Shown here one piece after another: positions 35,367-45,010 of a stretch of DNA of 64,000 nt (within the stretch, counting starts at the first letter, position 1; each line of letters starts with the position of its first letter). Made by a program: the position numbers and the translations under genes. The stretch lies in NCBI GenBank assembly GCA_965198825.1, contig CBDAQB010000001.1, forward strand, positions 558,001-622,000. Reading direction: 5' to 3'. The stretch is from BOG-908 sp965198825 (GTDB taxonomy: Bacteria; Pseudomonadota; Alphaproteobacteria; Acetobacterales; Acetobacteraceae). The notes under the pieces were generated by a model, which was not told the origin of the DNA, searched no databases, and worked only from the letters and a program-made list of their open reading frames with translations.

Positions 35367-38300
35367 CACAATGTGCCCGGGCAGCGGAAGGCGCGTATGT
35401 CCCGCAGGGTGAACGGATCGAGCGCTCCGTCCGATTTGACGATGAATGACATGCTGTGCGGCCCTATCGCGTAATCGACCTTCAATTGCTCGGATCCGCT
35501 TTTCTCCGGACTGCCGGCATCGATCAGCCGGAACGGCGCCCACACGCCCGGCTCGGTGATGGCACCGCCTTGCGACGGCTCGACGCTGAGCCGCGCGCCT
35601 CCGTCTCCCGGCGCCGGCCAGACCAGTGTGGTCGGGCGGACCGGGCCGTGTGCGTAGGTGATCACCTGGTCGCCTATGGCCAGCGTCACCGCGTTGGCGT
35701 TCGGATCGAGCCGGTCCGGCGTGATCTCATAGTGGAACGTCGCCGAACCGCCGCTGAAGAAGGCCTGCCTGATGGCGTCGGCGTGTTCGAACTGCTGCAG
35801 GAAAGCCGAGCTGACGCCTTCGACGCTATTGTAACGCCAGCGCCATGGGTGGTGGTTGGAATCGACGAACTGGCGCAGGTTCTGGGTGAAGAACGCATCC
35901 ATCGTGCCTCCCGGCCCAAACAGCTTGTTGAAATCGTCGACCGAAACCTCGTTGCTGGCGGAGTGGGCGAACGGATAATGGCCGCGCGTCACCTGGGTGC
36001 AGAAGCGCTGCCCGGATGCGTTCCAGCTTTGCGAAATGACATTACGTGCTGTTCCGCTGGTGACGCTGGTCACGCCGGCGCTGAGGTCCGACAGCCATAC
36101 ATCGACCGGCGGCGGCACCAGCCGGCTTTGGCTGATCAGCTTCTGGTTGGCGTCGTTGAGGCCGCCCTCGGTCTCCGTCACGCTCATGACGCCGCCTGCC
36201 GTGCTGCCGGCGCGGCTCACCTGTTCGTAGAGCGTGTTCACCGTCCGCATCAGGTCGCCGATCTGGCTCGGGCCGCCGTTCTCTCCCTGCATGGCGGCGC
36301 GCAGGGCGGCGAAGGGCTGCGCGCCAGGGTCGGCAGGCCCGGTCGCGGCGATCATCGCGCGCAGCCTTGCCGCTTCTGCATCCTTAGGGTCGGCAGGCGG
36401 CGGCGACAGGTCGGTGTCGTGCACGATCGCCTGCAGCAGCTTCATCATGACCGAGTCCGGGCCGGATAGCGCAGTCAGCACCAGGACGGATTGCTGCAGG
36501 TTGGCCAGCTTCTGTATGCGCAGATCGCCGAGCAGCGCCGTCCAGCGCGCCTGGAAGTCACCGCGGTAAAGCGCCGTCGCCTGCGCCGCGATCGCGTCCT
36601 CGCTCTGCCCTGCCGCTGGCGTGGCGCCGTACGCCCACTGCTCCTTCGAGACGGTGGCGACGGCATCGTGCAAGCCGGGAAGGAACACGCTGAGGTAGCC
36701 GTCGCGGGTGTAGAAGCCCGGAATGCCGTCAGTCAGCGGCGCATTGCTGACGCGTATGAAGGCGCGGTCCACTGCGGCGCCGGCCTTGTCCTCCACTGTC
36801 CAGGCGGGCAGGCGGGCGGCTTGCGGCCCGTCGCGCAGCAGCGCGTAGGCCCGAGCCCCCAACGGCGTCTTTTGCACCTGGCGGCGGACGTCGCCGATCA
36901 GCGCCGCATCCAGCCCGATCGGCTGGATCGGTTGCCCAAGCAAGGCCGCCAGGTGACTATCCAGGTCCTGCCGCAGCTTGGTGTTCGGAGCGCCAGGATA
37001 GAGCACCGACCATTCGGCCCGCATCCAGTTGCGGGCGAAGTCGCGGTCGAGCGGTCCTTGCCCGCCCAGCCCGAGATACATCTTCAGCGCCGAGACCTTG
37101 AAGTCGAAATCGTCCTCACGGCCGTTGCGCATCTGCTTCTGCAGCAGAACGAGCATTCGCGGCAGCAGCAAATTGTCCAGGGCGCGTGCGTAAACACCGG
37201 CATACTGCGACTGCAGCTTCGCACTCTGGTCCATGCCGGCATGGAAGGTGATGGAGTGCGCATGCGCGCGCAATTCCGCCGGACCATCGCGAAGCATGTT
37301 CAGCGGCGGCACGATTTTAGCGAAATCAATGTCGCTGACGTTGGAGGTCGGGATCGAAGCCACCTGCGCGCGATACTGCGCAATATGCCGGTCGGTGGCT
37401 GCGACCAGCGTGGCGTTCTGCGTATAGGCCAGCGCCCAGGTTCCCAGCAGCCCGGTGACCAGCACGCAGGCGGCGGCGCCGGCGATCCAGCGGGTCTGGG
37501 CCATGCGGCGGCGCAGCCGCGGATCGGCGGCGACCACATTCGCCTCGGCAAAGATGACCGAGTCCAGCAGGCGGGTTAAAAAATAGCTCTTCTCCTGCCC
37601 GGCGAAGGCCGCCTGCCGCGGCGTCTCCATGCCGAAGGTGCTGGCCATCGCCTGCATCAGCCGGTCGATCGGCGCGCCCGCCTGTGTGCCGGAAGCGAGA
37701 TAGATGCCGCGCAACAGCGGACGCTGGTCGAACTTCGAGGTGGAGAATATCTCCTCGAGGATTTCGTTAATCGGTTCCTTCAGCGTCGCCACCTGCAGCG
37801 GAAAGCCGAAGATCAGCCCGCGGCGCTGGATGTCGGTTTCCTGCTGCAGCCGCTCCAGCACGATGGCGTTCATGCGCGTCAGCAGAAGGTCGAATTCCGC
37901 ATCGAACGTCGCCGCCGCGGACGAACTGCCCGGCTTGCCGTCGTCGAGCGGGAACGTCATGCCCCACACCTGCTCGCGGTCGGCGCGATTGTAGGCATCG
38001 AAAAACTGCACGAACCCGGCGATCAGGTCAGCCTTCGTCAGCAGGATGTAGATTGGAAAGCGGCTGCCGAAAGCTCGGCTCAATTCCGCCAGGCGCTGAC
38101 GAATGGCCTGAGCGTTCGCGAGCCGCTCGGCCGGGTCGCGCGTCGCCACGTCTTCCAGACTGAGCGCCACCACCACGCCGTTGATCGGCTGCAGCGGCCG
38201 GTAGGTCTTGAGCAGATTCAGGAAACCGGACCAGCCCTGGCGGTCCAGTTCGGGGTCGCTGTCCTGCGTCGTATAGCGCCCTGCAGTGTCGAGCAGGATC

Positions 38301-38872
38301 GCATCCTCTGTGAACCACCAATCGCAGTTGCGCGTGCCGCCGACGCCATGCAGCGGCTCGCGGCCTAAGGAGTCGGCAAGAGGAAACTTCAGGCCGGAAT
38401 TGAGCAGCGCCGTGGTCTTCCCCGACCCCGGCGGCCCTATCATGATGTACCAGGGAAGCTGGTACACGTAGTCGCGGCGCCCGCCGGCCACGCGCCGCAT
38501 CTGCGTCATCGCCTCCTGAAGGCGGGTGCGCATTTGCTCGAGTTCCTGCGCCGAGAGATCGCTTCGGCTGGGTCCCTGGCCGTCGGCGGTCATGGCCGAA
38601 ATCATCGAGGCGTTCGCCTGCCTGTCGCGCACCGCCATGACCACGTTGTAGATGGCCCATCCGGCGACGACGGCGGCGCAGGCCCAGAGCCGCGCGGTAT
38701 CGCTGTCGAACGGCTGCCAGCGGCGCAGCCGCAGCGCGTCGCCATAGAAGAACACGACCAGGCAGGCGGCCAGCGCCCAGATCAATGTGCGCAGCCAACG
38801 GCGGCGCACCAGCCGGGTCAAAGGCGCCGAAAAGCCGGACGCCATGGCGAAGAAGTTCTGCAGGAAGTTCAT
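35366..38872 (-). CDS. tssM: T6SS membrane complex subunit TssM (IcmF)
   Basis: A 1168-residue inner-membrane protein. Two N-terminal helices (about residues 28-43 and 62-81) precede a cytoplasmic NTPase-like domain with Walker A GPPGSGKTT at 146-154, DTAGRYTTQD, and LTKAD as the specificity loop. A third helix (WIAGAAACVLVTGLLGTWAL) leads to the large periplasmic part that binds TssJ. The IcmF-related and DUF1215-type C-terminal regions complete the family length. TssM with TssL and TssJ forms the trans-envelope channel anchoring the baseplate. It overlaps tssL by ATGA and the TagF-PppA gene by TGATG. No defects are seen. Confidence 0.97.
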   Translation of the reverse strand: MNFLQNFFAMASGFSAPLTRLVRRRWLRTLIWALAACLVVFFYGDALRLRRWQPFDSDTARLWACAAVVAGWAIYNVVMAVRDRQANASMISAMTADGQGPSRSDLSAQELEQMRTRLQEAMTQMRRVAGGRRDYVYQLPWYIMIGPPGSGKTTALLNSGLKFPLADSLGREPLHGVGGTRNCDWWFTEDAILLDTAGRYTTQDSDPELDRQGWSGFLNLLKTYRPLQPINGVVVALSLEDVATRDPAERLANAQAIRQRLAELSRAFGSRFPIYILLTKADLIAGFVQFFDAYNRADREQVWGMTFPLDDGKPGSSSAAATFDAEFDLLLTRMNAIVLERLQQETDIQRRGLIFGFPLQVATLKEPINEILEEIFSTSKFDQRPLLRGIYLASGTQAGAPIDRLMQAMASTFGMETPRQAAFAGQEKSYFLTRLLDSVIFAEANVVAADPRLRRRMAQTRWIAGAAACVLVTGLLGTWALAYTQNATLVAATDRHIAQYRAQVASIPTSNVSDIDFAKIVPPLNMLRDGPAELRAHAHSITFHAGMDQSAKLQSQYAGVYARALDNLLLPRMLVLLQKQMRNGREDDFDFKVSALKMYLGLGGQGPLDRDFARNWMRAEWSVLYPGAPNTKLRQDLDSHLAALLGQPIQPIGLDAALIGDVRRQVQKTPLGARAYALLRDGPQAARLPAWTVEDKAGAAVDRAFIRVSNAPLTDGIPGFYTRDGYLSVFLPGLHDAVATVSKEQWAYGATPAAGQSEDAIAAQATALYRGDFQARWTALLGDLRIQKLANLQQSVLVLTALSGPDSVMMKLLQAIVHDTDLSPPPADPKDAEAARLRAMIAATGPADPGAQPFAALRAAMQGENGGPSQIGDLMRTVNTLYEQVSRAGSTAGGVMSVTETEGGLNDANQKLISQSRLVPPPVDVWLSDLSAGVTSVTSGTARNVISQSWNASGQRFCTQVTRGHYPFAHSASNEVSVDDFNKLFGPGGTMDAFFTQNLRQFVDSNHHPWRWRYNSVEGVSSAFLQQFEHADAIRQAFFSGGSATFHYEITPDRLDPNANAVTLAIGDQVITYAHGPVRPTTLVWPAPGDGGARLSVEPSQGGAITEPGVWAPFRLIDAGSPEKSGSEQLKVDYAIGPHSMSFIVKSDGALDPFTLRDIRAFRCPGTL

Positions 38873-40293
38873 GGTACGGGCACCGTTCCAGCGCTCGGGT
38901 TCGCTGCGCGATCGGGTGGGCTGGGCGGCGGCGGGGTCAGCGCCGGCGCCGGCTGGCCGGGCAAGGTGGCCGCGATGGGCACATCGCTGACGACCAGTTC
39001 GGTACGCCGGTTGGCGTCCCGCCCAACCGGGGTGTCGTTGGAAGCGAGAGGATTGCTCGCAGCATGCCCGGTCACCGCCAGGCGATTGCGCGGCACCGCC
39101 GCCAGCAGGTCGGCCACCGCCTGGGCACGCGCCGTGGATAGCTCCCAGTTCGACGGAAAGCGCAGGCTGTGCATCGGCTGGCTGTCCGTGTAGCCGTCAA
39201 CCTGCACGCGGCCCTTTTGCGCCGCCACCGCCTGGCCGATGCGCGCGATGACCGGCTTGAACCTGTCCTCCACCGTGGCGCTGCCGCTGGCGAACATGCC
39301 GGCGTTGTGTATGCGCACTACCAGCGAAGTGCCGCGCTCGACCACATCGAGCTGGTGCGCAGCGATCTCAGGAGCCAGGTCGGAGCGCAGCGTGTCGAGC
39401 GCGGCGGGAGCGACGCGCGGCAACGGCGCAGGGGCTGCCACCGCCAGTGTCGCCTGGCCGGTGGGCGGCGCCTCGGCGAGCGCCCGCAGCGTCATGTCCG
39501 AGCCGCTGTTCAACAAGTACGAGAACAGGAAATAGCCTAGCACCAGTACTGCCACCGCGGCCGAGAGGATGGTCCAGAGTGCGACGGTCGATTGCAGCGG
39601 CCGGTGACGCGCCTCCACGCCGCGCCAATGCGGTGAAAGCTCGCGCTCGAAATCGCCATACACCGACCGCAAGGTGCGGTAGAGGCTTTCTCTTATTCGG
39701 GAGAGTTCGAGCGCGCCCTGATCCAGCACGCGCAGCCGGCCTTCGAAGCCGATCGACAGGCAGAGATACATCAAGGCGAGCACATCCCTGTTGGTGCCGG
39801 GATCTTTGTGAAGATGGGTCAGCAGGTCGAAGAATCGTTCGCCGCCCGTCACATCGGTGTGGAACGTGCTGACGAGGCTGTTGCTAGCCCAGGCGCTGTA
39901 GCCGCCCCACGGCGTGTTCAGCACGATGTCGTCCAAGGTGGCGCACAGCGCGTAATGCGCGGCCCTTGCCTGTTCCGGCAGCACGCCCGCGGCCATGATC
40001 ACCCGCTCGAAATTCCGGATCTCTTCGACTGCGCGTGTGCGCAGCGCCCCCACGTCGCGATTGGTAACGCTGCCGCGGAGCCGGCGCCCAAGATTGAGCA
40101 ACGGGGCCGCCGCACCCACGATGACATTGAAGCTGCTGTTCGCGAGCTGCGCGAAATCGAAATTGGCGAGATTGGCCGGCGCTACCGCCGGGCGCGTCGG
40201 CCGGGCCGCCATGGCGCCCGGCCGCGGACGGCCACCCGGCGTCGGTTTGACAATGGTGCGCTCGTCGTCGCCGTCCACGGGATCATACGCCAT
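38869..40293 (-). CDS. tssL: T6SS membrane complex subunit TssL with OmpA/MotB-like C-terminus
   Basis: A 474-residue protein. The N-terminus MAYDPVDGDDERTIVKPTPG holds Thr13 in a motif shared with the kinase PpkA. Next comes the cytoplasmic IcmH/DotU domain (about 60-250, with HYALCATLDDIVLNTPWGG and YLCLSIGFEGRLRV). One membrane helix follows (about 262-283), then a periplasmic OmpA-like peptidoglycan-binding domain (VQVDGYTDSQPM, NWELSTARAQAVADLL, GRDANRRTELVV). In Agrobacterium, a threonine near residue 14 of TssL is phosphorylated by PpkA and bound by Fha, which activates secretion; this protein looks equipped for the same switch. Gap to tssK is 3 bases. Confidence 0.97.
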   Translation of the reverse strand: MAYDPVDGDDERTIVKPTPGGRPRPGAMAARPTRPAVAPANLANFDFAQLANSSFNVIVGAAAPLLNLGRRLRGSVTNRDVGALRTRAVEEIRNFERVIMAAGVLPEQARAAHYALCATLDDIVLNTPWGGYSAWASNSLVSTFHTDVTGGERFFDLLTHLHKDPGTNRDVLALMYLCLSIGFEGRLRVLDQGALELSRIRESLYRTLRSVYGDFERELSPHWRGVEARHRPLQSTVALWTILSAAVAVLVLGYFLFSYLLNSGSDMTLRALAEAPPTGQATLAVAAPAPLPRVAPAALDTLRSDLAPEIAAHQLDVVERGTSLVVRIHNAGMFASGSATVEDRFKPVIARIGQAVAAQKGRVQVDGYTDSQPMHSLRFPSNWELSTARAQAVADLLAAVPRNRLAVTGHAASNPLASNDTPVGRDANRRTELVVSDVPIAATLPGQPAPALTPPPPSPPDRAANPSAGTVPVP

Positions 40294-40296
40294 GGC

Positions 40297-41634
40297 TCAA
40301 TCCTTGATCGCCCAGAGTTCCATTTCGATTTGCGGGAAGTTTCCGGCCAGGTGGAGCGCGATGGCGCCCGACGTGGCGAGCTGCTTCCAGATCGGGCCAC
40401 CGCGCTCGAGCTCGAAATAGACAGAGCCAGAGCGGTAAGGCAGCTGACGCGGCGCCACAGGCAACGCTCTGATGGGAATGCCCGGCAACGCGATGTTGAC
40501 CAGCTGGGCGATCTGTTCGACCGGGCCGATCTTCATCTGGTTGGGAAACATCCGGCGCAGCTGCTCTGCTGGCACATCGGCGTGCACGCTGAGCACGAAA
40601 GTCGCGCCAAGCAGCAGCGAACGGTCGGCTATCATGCCCACGCGCACGCCATGCCTGCGGTCGGCGAGCGGGATCATAACCGCCGTCTGCTCCAGGACGC
40701 TGCTCAGCGCGGTGCGAAGATCGGCAAAGACCGGCGCGAAAGTCGCATACAGGTTGTCGTGCCGGTAGGGCGGAAAGACGGTCGCCCGCTTGCTCGCCGC
40801 GGTGTAGGTGGCCAGCTCGCCGGCGAGCACGATACAATGGCTGTAGAACGCCTCGGGGTGCAGCGTGCCCGCCGCCGCCAGCAAGTGACGCAGCAGCGGC
40901 TCTGCCCGGTTCATGCTCTGCAGCAACATGAAATCGGCCACCTCGGCCGTGCCGCGCACCGAGGGATCGGCCATGCGGGCGGCAATCGCCTCCGCGCGGT
41001 GCGTGATCAGGCCCTGCAGCTCGGCGAGAAAGCCGGCGATCGGCGCCTGCGCGGCGCAGTTGAGGCAGGGTGCGATGAATTTGTCGTCCAGCGTCACCGA
41101 AAGGTCGGACCGCACCTCGACGATCACTGCCAGCGGCAATAGGGCATAGCCGGCCGTCGGCGCGCCGGAGATCAAATAGCTCAGCCTGGCACGGCCAACT
41201 TCCAGCGAGGCGTTTGCGAAACTGCCGCTATTCGCATCGGGCGCCTCGCGTTGCGTGCGCCGGTAGCGCGTGCCCGCATCCTCGCGCCGCTCGCTTCCTG
41301 TCTCGAAAGCGCCTTGCTGGCGCAGCGGCATGGCCAGATACACCGTGGCGCCGCGTTCGCTGCCTGTCAGCTCCAGCGGCGGCGGCGGATCGGCGTCGTC
41401 CGGAATGGAGAACGGCGTGCCGTCCGGCATCGCACCGCGACAGGCGCTGACAGCGAACTTTCCGATATGGAGCATGTCGCGATCGACCGCCATCTCGGCC
41501 ACGCCCCAGCGATGCGGCTGGATGTCGCGCACGGCCGCCTGCACCAGCCCCTCTGTCCAACGATCGGCCTGCTGGAAATGCTGGACGCGGAGGAACATGC
41601 CCTCGCTCCACACGACCCGGTTCCCGCATGACAT
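40297..41634 (-). CDS. tssK: T6SS baseplate subunit TssK
   Basis: A 445-residue cytoplasmic protein whose N-terminus (VVWSEGMFLRVQHFQQADRW) carries the TssK/ImpJ signature. GRARLSYLISG, LPPYRHDNLY-like and KIGPVEQIAQLVNIALPGI segments follow in the family order. TssK trimers link the baseplate wedge (TssEFG) to the membrane complex TssLM. The ATG at 41634 sits 30 bases after the tssJ stop. No frame breaks are seen. Confidence 0.97.
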   Translation of the reverse strand: MSCGNRVVWSEGMFLRVQHFQQADRWTEGLVQAAVRDIQPHRWGVAEMAVDRDMLHIGKFAVSACRGAMPDGTPFSIPDDADPPPPLELTGSERGATVYLAMPLRQQGAFETGSERREDAGTRYRRTQREAPDANSGSFANASLEVGRARLSYLISGAPTAGYALLPLAVIVEVRSDLSVTLDDKFIAPCLNCAAQAPIAGFLAELQGLITHRAEAIAARMADPSVRGTAEVADFMLLQSMNRAEPLLRHLLAAAGTLHPEAFYSHCIVLAGELATYTAASKRATVFPPYRHDNLYATFAPVFADLRTALSSVLEQTAVMIPLADRRHGVRVGMIADRSLLLGATFVLSVHADVPAEQLRRMFPNQMKIGPVEQIAQLVNIALPGIPIRALPVAPRQLPYRSGSVYFELERGGPIWKQLATSGAIALHLAGNFPQIEMELWAIKD

Positions 41635-41664
41635 CAGCTAGCCCTCACCGGCGTAAGCAGCCGC

Positions 41665-42099
41665 TCATTGTGGCGCGGTGAGCTTGATCGTCTGCGGCCC
41701 AAGCGAGGCGGTGAGCTTGCCGGCAAGCGGTATCGTCGCGCGCCACGTCCCCTGGTCGATGTTGCGAAAAGCGGCGGCCACAGCGACGATCTTCGTGCCG
41801 GTCGGGACAGGCAGGCTCAGTTCGCGCACCTGGCCCGGATGCAGCATTTCGTTGTCCTGCGCGAGGAGGTCCCCGCCCAAAACCGTTTTCTCCTTGTCGG
41901 CAAACTGAAAATAGTCGGTGTTGTCGAACGTCTCGGCAGCCTTCAGCATGTAAACATGCGTCTGCACCGGGTTCGGCAATCCCGTCTCGTCCGGGTTCAG
42001 TCCAGGCGCTGCCCGCAATGTCAGATGCACGGTAGTGGGCGGGCTGGCCGAGCAGGCGGCAAGAAGACTCAAGGCTGTAAAGAGGGCCAGTCGCGACAT
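41665..42099 (-). CDS. tssJ: T6SS outer-membrane lipoprotein TssJ
   Basis: From the ATG at 42099 the protein (144 residues) begins MSRLALFTALSLLAACSASP, a lipoprotein signal peptide with lipobox LAAC. The mature part shows the transthyretin-like TssJ pattern: HLTLRAAPGLNPDETGLPNP, VHMYMLK-like strands, and FADKEKTVLGGDLLAQD. TssJ anchors the TssM periplasmic domain at the outer membrane. A longer in-frame reading to 42219 exists but would bury the signal peptide. The 116-base gap to tagH is the largest inside this operon. Confidence 0.93.
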   Translation of the reverse strand: MSRLALFTALSLLAACSASPPTTVHLTLRAAPGLNPDETGLPNPVQTHVYMLKAAETFDNTDYFQFADKEKTVLGGDLLAQDNEMLHPGQVRELSLPVPTGTKIVAVAAAFRNIDQGTWRATIPLAGKLTASLGPQTIKLTAPQ

Positions 42100-42215
42100 G
42101 AATTTTCCAAAAATTTCGTGAAAATGGCAGCGTCTTTTAAAAAGAAACGAACCGGACGAATAACTGAGGTCCGAGCCGAGAGTTTGGCCAAGCCTTGCCG
42201 GAACGGCCACCGCAG

Positions 42216-43832
42216 TCATCGCCGAAGCTGCCGCGCATAGGCCTGCGCCAGCGGCGCCAGCAGCGACCCGCCGGTGTTGGCAGCACCACTCTCCTGCAGC
42301 AGCCTGTAGGTCTCAACGAAGATCGCCCAGCATTTCGCGTCCCGCGCATAAGGCAGCACGGTGGAAAGACTGGTCTCCTGGCGGGCGCGGCGCATGATGA
42401 CCTCCGGGTCGAGCTGCTGGTCGAGGTCTGCAAATACGCTGTTCAATGCGGCGATCAGGGCCAGTTCGTGCAGCTTGATGTCGTCCATGCACTGCTGCAT
42501 GGCCGCCGACCCAGGCAGGAAACCAGGCGGTGCAGCCCCCACCATCGCCGCCAGGCAGCGCTGCGCGTCTGGCGCGAACTTGACCTGGTTGTTGTCGCTC
42601 CGGCGAAGCACGGTCTGGTCCACGCGAAACTCGCTTTTAACCAGCGCGCGCGTGCTCATGATGTCGCGCACGCCTTCCACGGCAGCGCGGACCATCAGGC
42701 CGATTTCCTTGAACGCAGACTCCACGTCGAGACCCGCCAGCGTGTCGGGTGGCAGACCGGCACCTTCCAGGAATGCCGCAACGGGTCCGGCTGACGGCGC
42801 TTCCGCGGAATGAGCTTGAACCGCCGGCACGGCCACGGCGCGCAATGCCGCAGCGGGCGCCGACACAGGGGGCGCCTCTGGGACGACTGGCTCATGGATC
42901 GGAGCAGGCGCCTGCAGAAGCGGCAGCGAGGAAACCACGGTCTCGGCGACGGCAGGAGCCGGTTCCACAGCCGCCTCGGCGTCAGGGACTGGCGCTTCCG
43001 CGATCGGCACCTCCGGCAAAGCAGGTTCAAGCACAGGTGCAGCGTCGGGTATCGTTACTACCGGGAGGAGCCAGTCAGCAGGCGGAACAGGCGCCGGCTC
43101 GAACGCAGGTCTTTCGTCGGGTAGGAGCGGCGGCCACGCAGCAGCCGGCAAAGGCGACTCCGCCGGCTCCAGCGGATCACTGTCCATCCAGTCGGTCGGC
43201 AGCACCACCTGGGTCTCGGGCAGGCGCATGTTCGTCGCGGCGGCGGGAATATGCTCGGAGAGTTGGCTGAACAATCCAGGCGACGTGCCCACGGCATCGT
43301 AAGGCTGCGGCCTGTCGCCGCGCGGCGGTTCGAACAGTCCGGTGGCTGCATAGGCCGCGGGGTCCGGAGGCGCGTCCCACCCGTGCGGCGCGGCGCGGCG
43401 TCCAGGGCCGAAATCCCCGCTGGGCAAACCGGTGAGCCAAGGTTCCTCGACCTGCGGAATGAGCGGTGAGCGGTTGCCTGAAGGCCCGACCGTGGCGTCC
43501 ATGTCCGGGCTGCCGAAACGGCCGTCCTCGATCTCGGCCAGCATCCTGTAAGGGCCCATGGAGAAGCTGTCGCCGTCCTCCAGTACCACCGAATGGCCGC
43601 GCCCGACGGCTTGCTGCGAACCGGCCAGGAACACGCCATTGGTGCTGAGGTCGGTGAGCATGAAGCCGCCGTCCGAGGCATCGATGCGGCAATGGTTCTT
43701 CGACAGGGTGCGGTCGGGGTCGGCCAGAACCCAGTCGTTCTCGGTGCCGCGGCCGATGCTCAGCGTGCCGGAGTCGAGCGAGCGGCTCTGCGCCGGTGCA
43801 TTCGCATCGACGAGGCGGAGGATGAGCTTCAT
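42216..43832 (-). CDS. tagH: T6SS FHA-domain protein TagH/Fha
   Basis: The ATG at 43832 overlaps the tssG stop (ATGA), giving 538 residues. The FHA domain (about 1-95) has the phosphothreonine-binding residues: Gly27-Arg28, Ser44, His47 (TLSKNHC) and STNG at 63-66. A long Pro/Ala/Glu-rich linker follows (about 100-345). The C-terminal TagH domain (about 350-538: GLDVESAFKEIGLMVRAAVE, IMSTRALVKSEFRVDQTVLR) completes the type VI FHA family pattern. Fha reads threonine phosphorylation by PpkA; in Agrobacterium its target is TssL. Here both TssL and PpkA show matching Thr motifs. Cytoplasmic. Confidence 0.92.
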   Translation of the reverse strand: MKLILRLVDANAPAQSRSLDSGTLSIGRGTENDWVLADPDRTLSKNHCRIDASDGGFMLTDLSTNGVFLAGSQQAVGRGHSVVLEDGDSFSMGPYRMLAEIEDGRFGSPDMDATVGPSGNRSPLIPQVEEPWLTGLPSGDFGPGRRAAPHGWDAPPDPAAYAATGLFEPPRGDRPQPYDAVGTSPGLFSQLSEHIPAAATNMRLPETQVVLPTDWMDSDPLEPAESPLPAAAWPPLLPDERPAFEPAPVPPADWLLPVVTIPDAAPVLEPALPEVPIAEAPVPDAEAAVEPAPAVAETVVSSLPLLQAPAPIHEPVVPEAPPVSAPAAALRAVAVPAVQAHSAEAPSAGPVAAFLEGAGLPPDTLAGLDVESAFKEIGLMVRAAVEGVRDIMSTRALVKSEFRVDQTVLRRSDNNQVKFAPDAQRCLAAMVGAAPPGFLPGSAAMQQCMDDIKLHELALIAALNSVFADLDQQLDPEVIMRRARQETSLSTVLPYARDAKCWAIFVETYRLLQESGAANTGGSLLAPLAQAYARQLRR

Positions 43833-45010
43833 GGGTGATCCAGCAGGGCGGTATGGATGGAGGAACGCAGGGCAGGGGCCGCGGCCGGTGCCATGACGAG
43901 GTCGGGGTCCAGGATGATGTCGTCCTTGTCGGCGAGGGCAGGCAGGCTCTTCGCCCAGGTGTTCCAGCCGAGCCGCGGAGGACCCGCGTCCTGCCCGGCA
44001 TCCATGCCAGGCATCTGCAAGCCGGGCATCTGCAAGCCGGGCATCTGCAAGTCGGGCATCGGCGACCCGGGCATCTGCAACTGGGGCACGCATTCGGCCC
44101 GCAGCACCACCTGCACGTCGAAGCCGAGGTCCGCGCCGGCATAGGCGCGTACCAGATCGACGAGTTTGCGCAGCCCAGGGCGGTCCGGCATCAGAGTGCG
44201 CATGCCGGCCGCATCCACCGGACCCACCACCACACGGAAATTACCCTGCACGTCCCAGATGCGGGATCCGGCTACCGCATCCACCCCCAGGCAGGCGAAA
44301 CGCGGCTCATCGCCGGCGCGCGGCAGGCGGGATTGCTCGTCGTCGGAGACCGGCACCCAACGCCCGCTGAACGGCTCGATACGCACCGGCATGCCCAGGT
44401 AATCCGCCAGCATCGCCTGCAGGGCGGCGGGCGGACGCAGGCGGGCGGCGAACAGGCCGGCGTAGAACAGCATCACATCGTCCTCCACAGCCAAACGGCC
44501 GCGGAGATGCGGTGTGCCATAGCCTGCCAATGCCAGCATGGCCCGGCTGGCGGGATCGCGGTCCGGCGTAGCCGTTTCCTGGAGGTCCGGCGCCTGCGTG
44601 GCACTGCGCTGCAGCAGCATGCCCAACCGGTATTTCTCGCCCGCGCGGACGAACAGGCTAGCGAGCCGGTGGTTGAACATGTCGAGGAACGCCGACAGCG
44701 CGCGGTTGCGCAGGCGGTCGGCCTTCTGCACCAGCTCGCTGTAAGGCTGCGGCAACACGCCGAGCGGTCCAGTCAGTCCCATGAAGGCGATGCGCAGGTG
44801 CCGCCGCCCAGCTTGATCCGATACCGACGCCACCGGCGACGGGGCAAATGCCAGCCCTTGCACGGCCTCCAGCCTGGCCGGCTCGCCAGCAGGCGGCGCG
44901 TCGGTCCCAAGCCGGGCAAGCCCAAGCTCGGCCAGCCGGATGGCATGAGGGCCGTCGAAGCGGTGCGGCGCCGCGGCCAGACGCGCGGCCAAGGTTTTAG
45001 GCAGCCTCAT
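43829..45010 (-). CDS. tssG: T6SS baseplate subunit TssG
   Basis: Start chosen at the ATG at 45010 (MRLPKTLAARLAAAPHRFDG), giving 393 residues. Contains RHLRIAFMGLTGPLGVLPQP, FLDMFNHRLASLFVRAGEKY and GRWVPVSDDEQSRLPR in the order of TssG/ImpH. With TssF it makes the baseplate wedge around the VgrG hub. Near the C-terminus the chain contains five copies of a pentapeptide like LQMPG (44011-44085), absent from the core family and inserted just before the last strand. Overlaps tagH by ATGA. The gap from tssF is 52 bases. Confidence 0.95.
   Translation of the reverse strand: MRLPKTLAARLAAAPHRFDGPHAIRLAELGLARLGTDAPPAGEPARLEAVQGLAFAPSPVASVSDQAGRRHLRIAFMGLTGPLGVLPQPYSELVQKADRLRNRALSAFLDMFNHRLASLFVRAGEKYRLGMLLQRSATQAPDLQETATPDRDPASRAMLALAGYGTPHLRGRLAVEDDVMLFYAGLFAARLRPPAALQAMLADYLGMPVRIEPFSGRWVPVSDDEQSRLPRAGDEPRFACLGVDAVAGSRIWDVQGNFRVVVGPVDAAGMRTLMPDRPGLRKLVDLVRAYAGADLGFDVQVVLRAECVPQLQMPGSPMPDLQMPGLQMPGLQMPGMDAGQDAGPPRLGWNTWAKSLPALADKDDIILDPDLVMAPAAAPALRSSIHTALLDHP
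44011..44085. repeat. Five tandem 15-bp units inside tssG
   Basis: Units GCATCTGCAAGCCGG (twice exact at 44011 and 44026), then three diverged units to 44085. The period is a multiple of three, so copy-number changes keep frame; on the minus strand each unit encodes a variant of LQMPG. Confidence 0.9.

Noticed and set aside
39808..41142. Plus-strand frame of about 440 codons
   Set aside because: Antisense across tssL and tssK; Arg/His-rich shadow reading.
44011..44085. CRISPR-like array
   Set aside because: Units are contiguous 15-mers without spacers and lie inside a coding gene.
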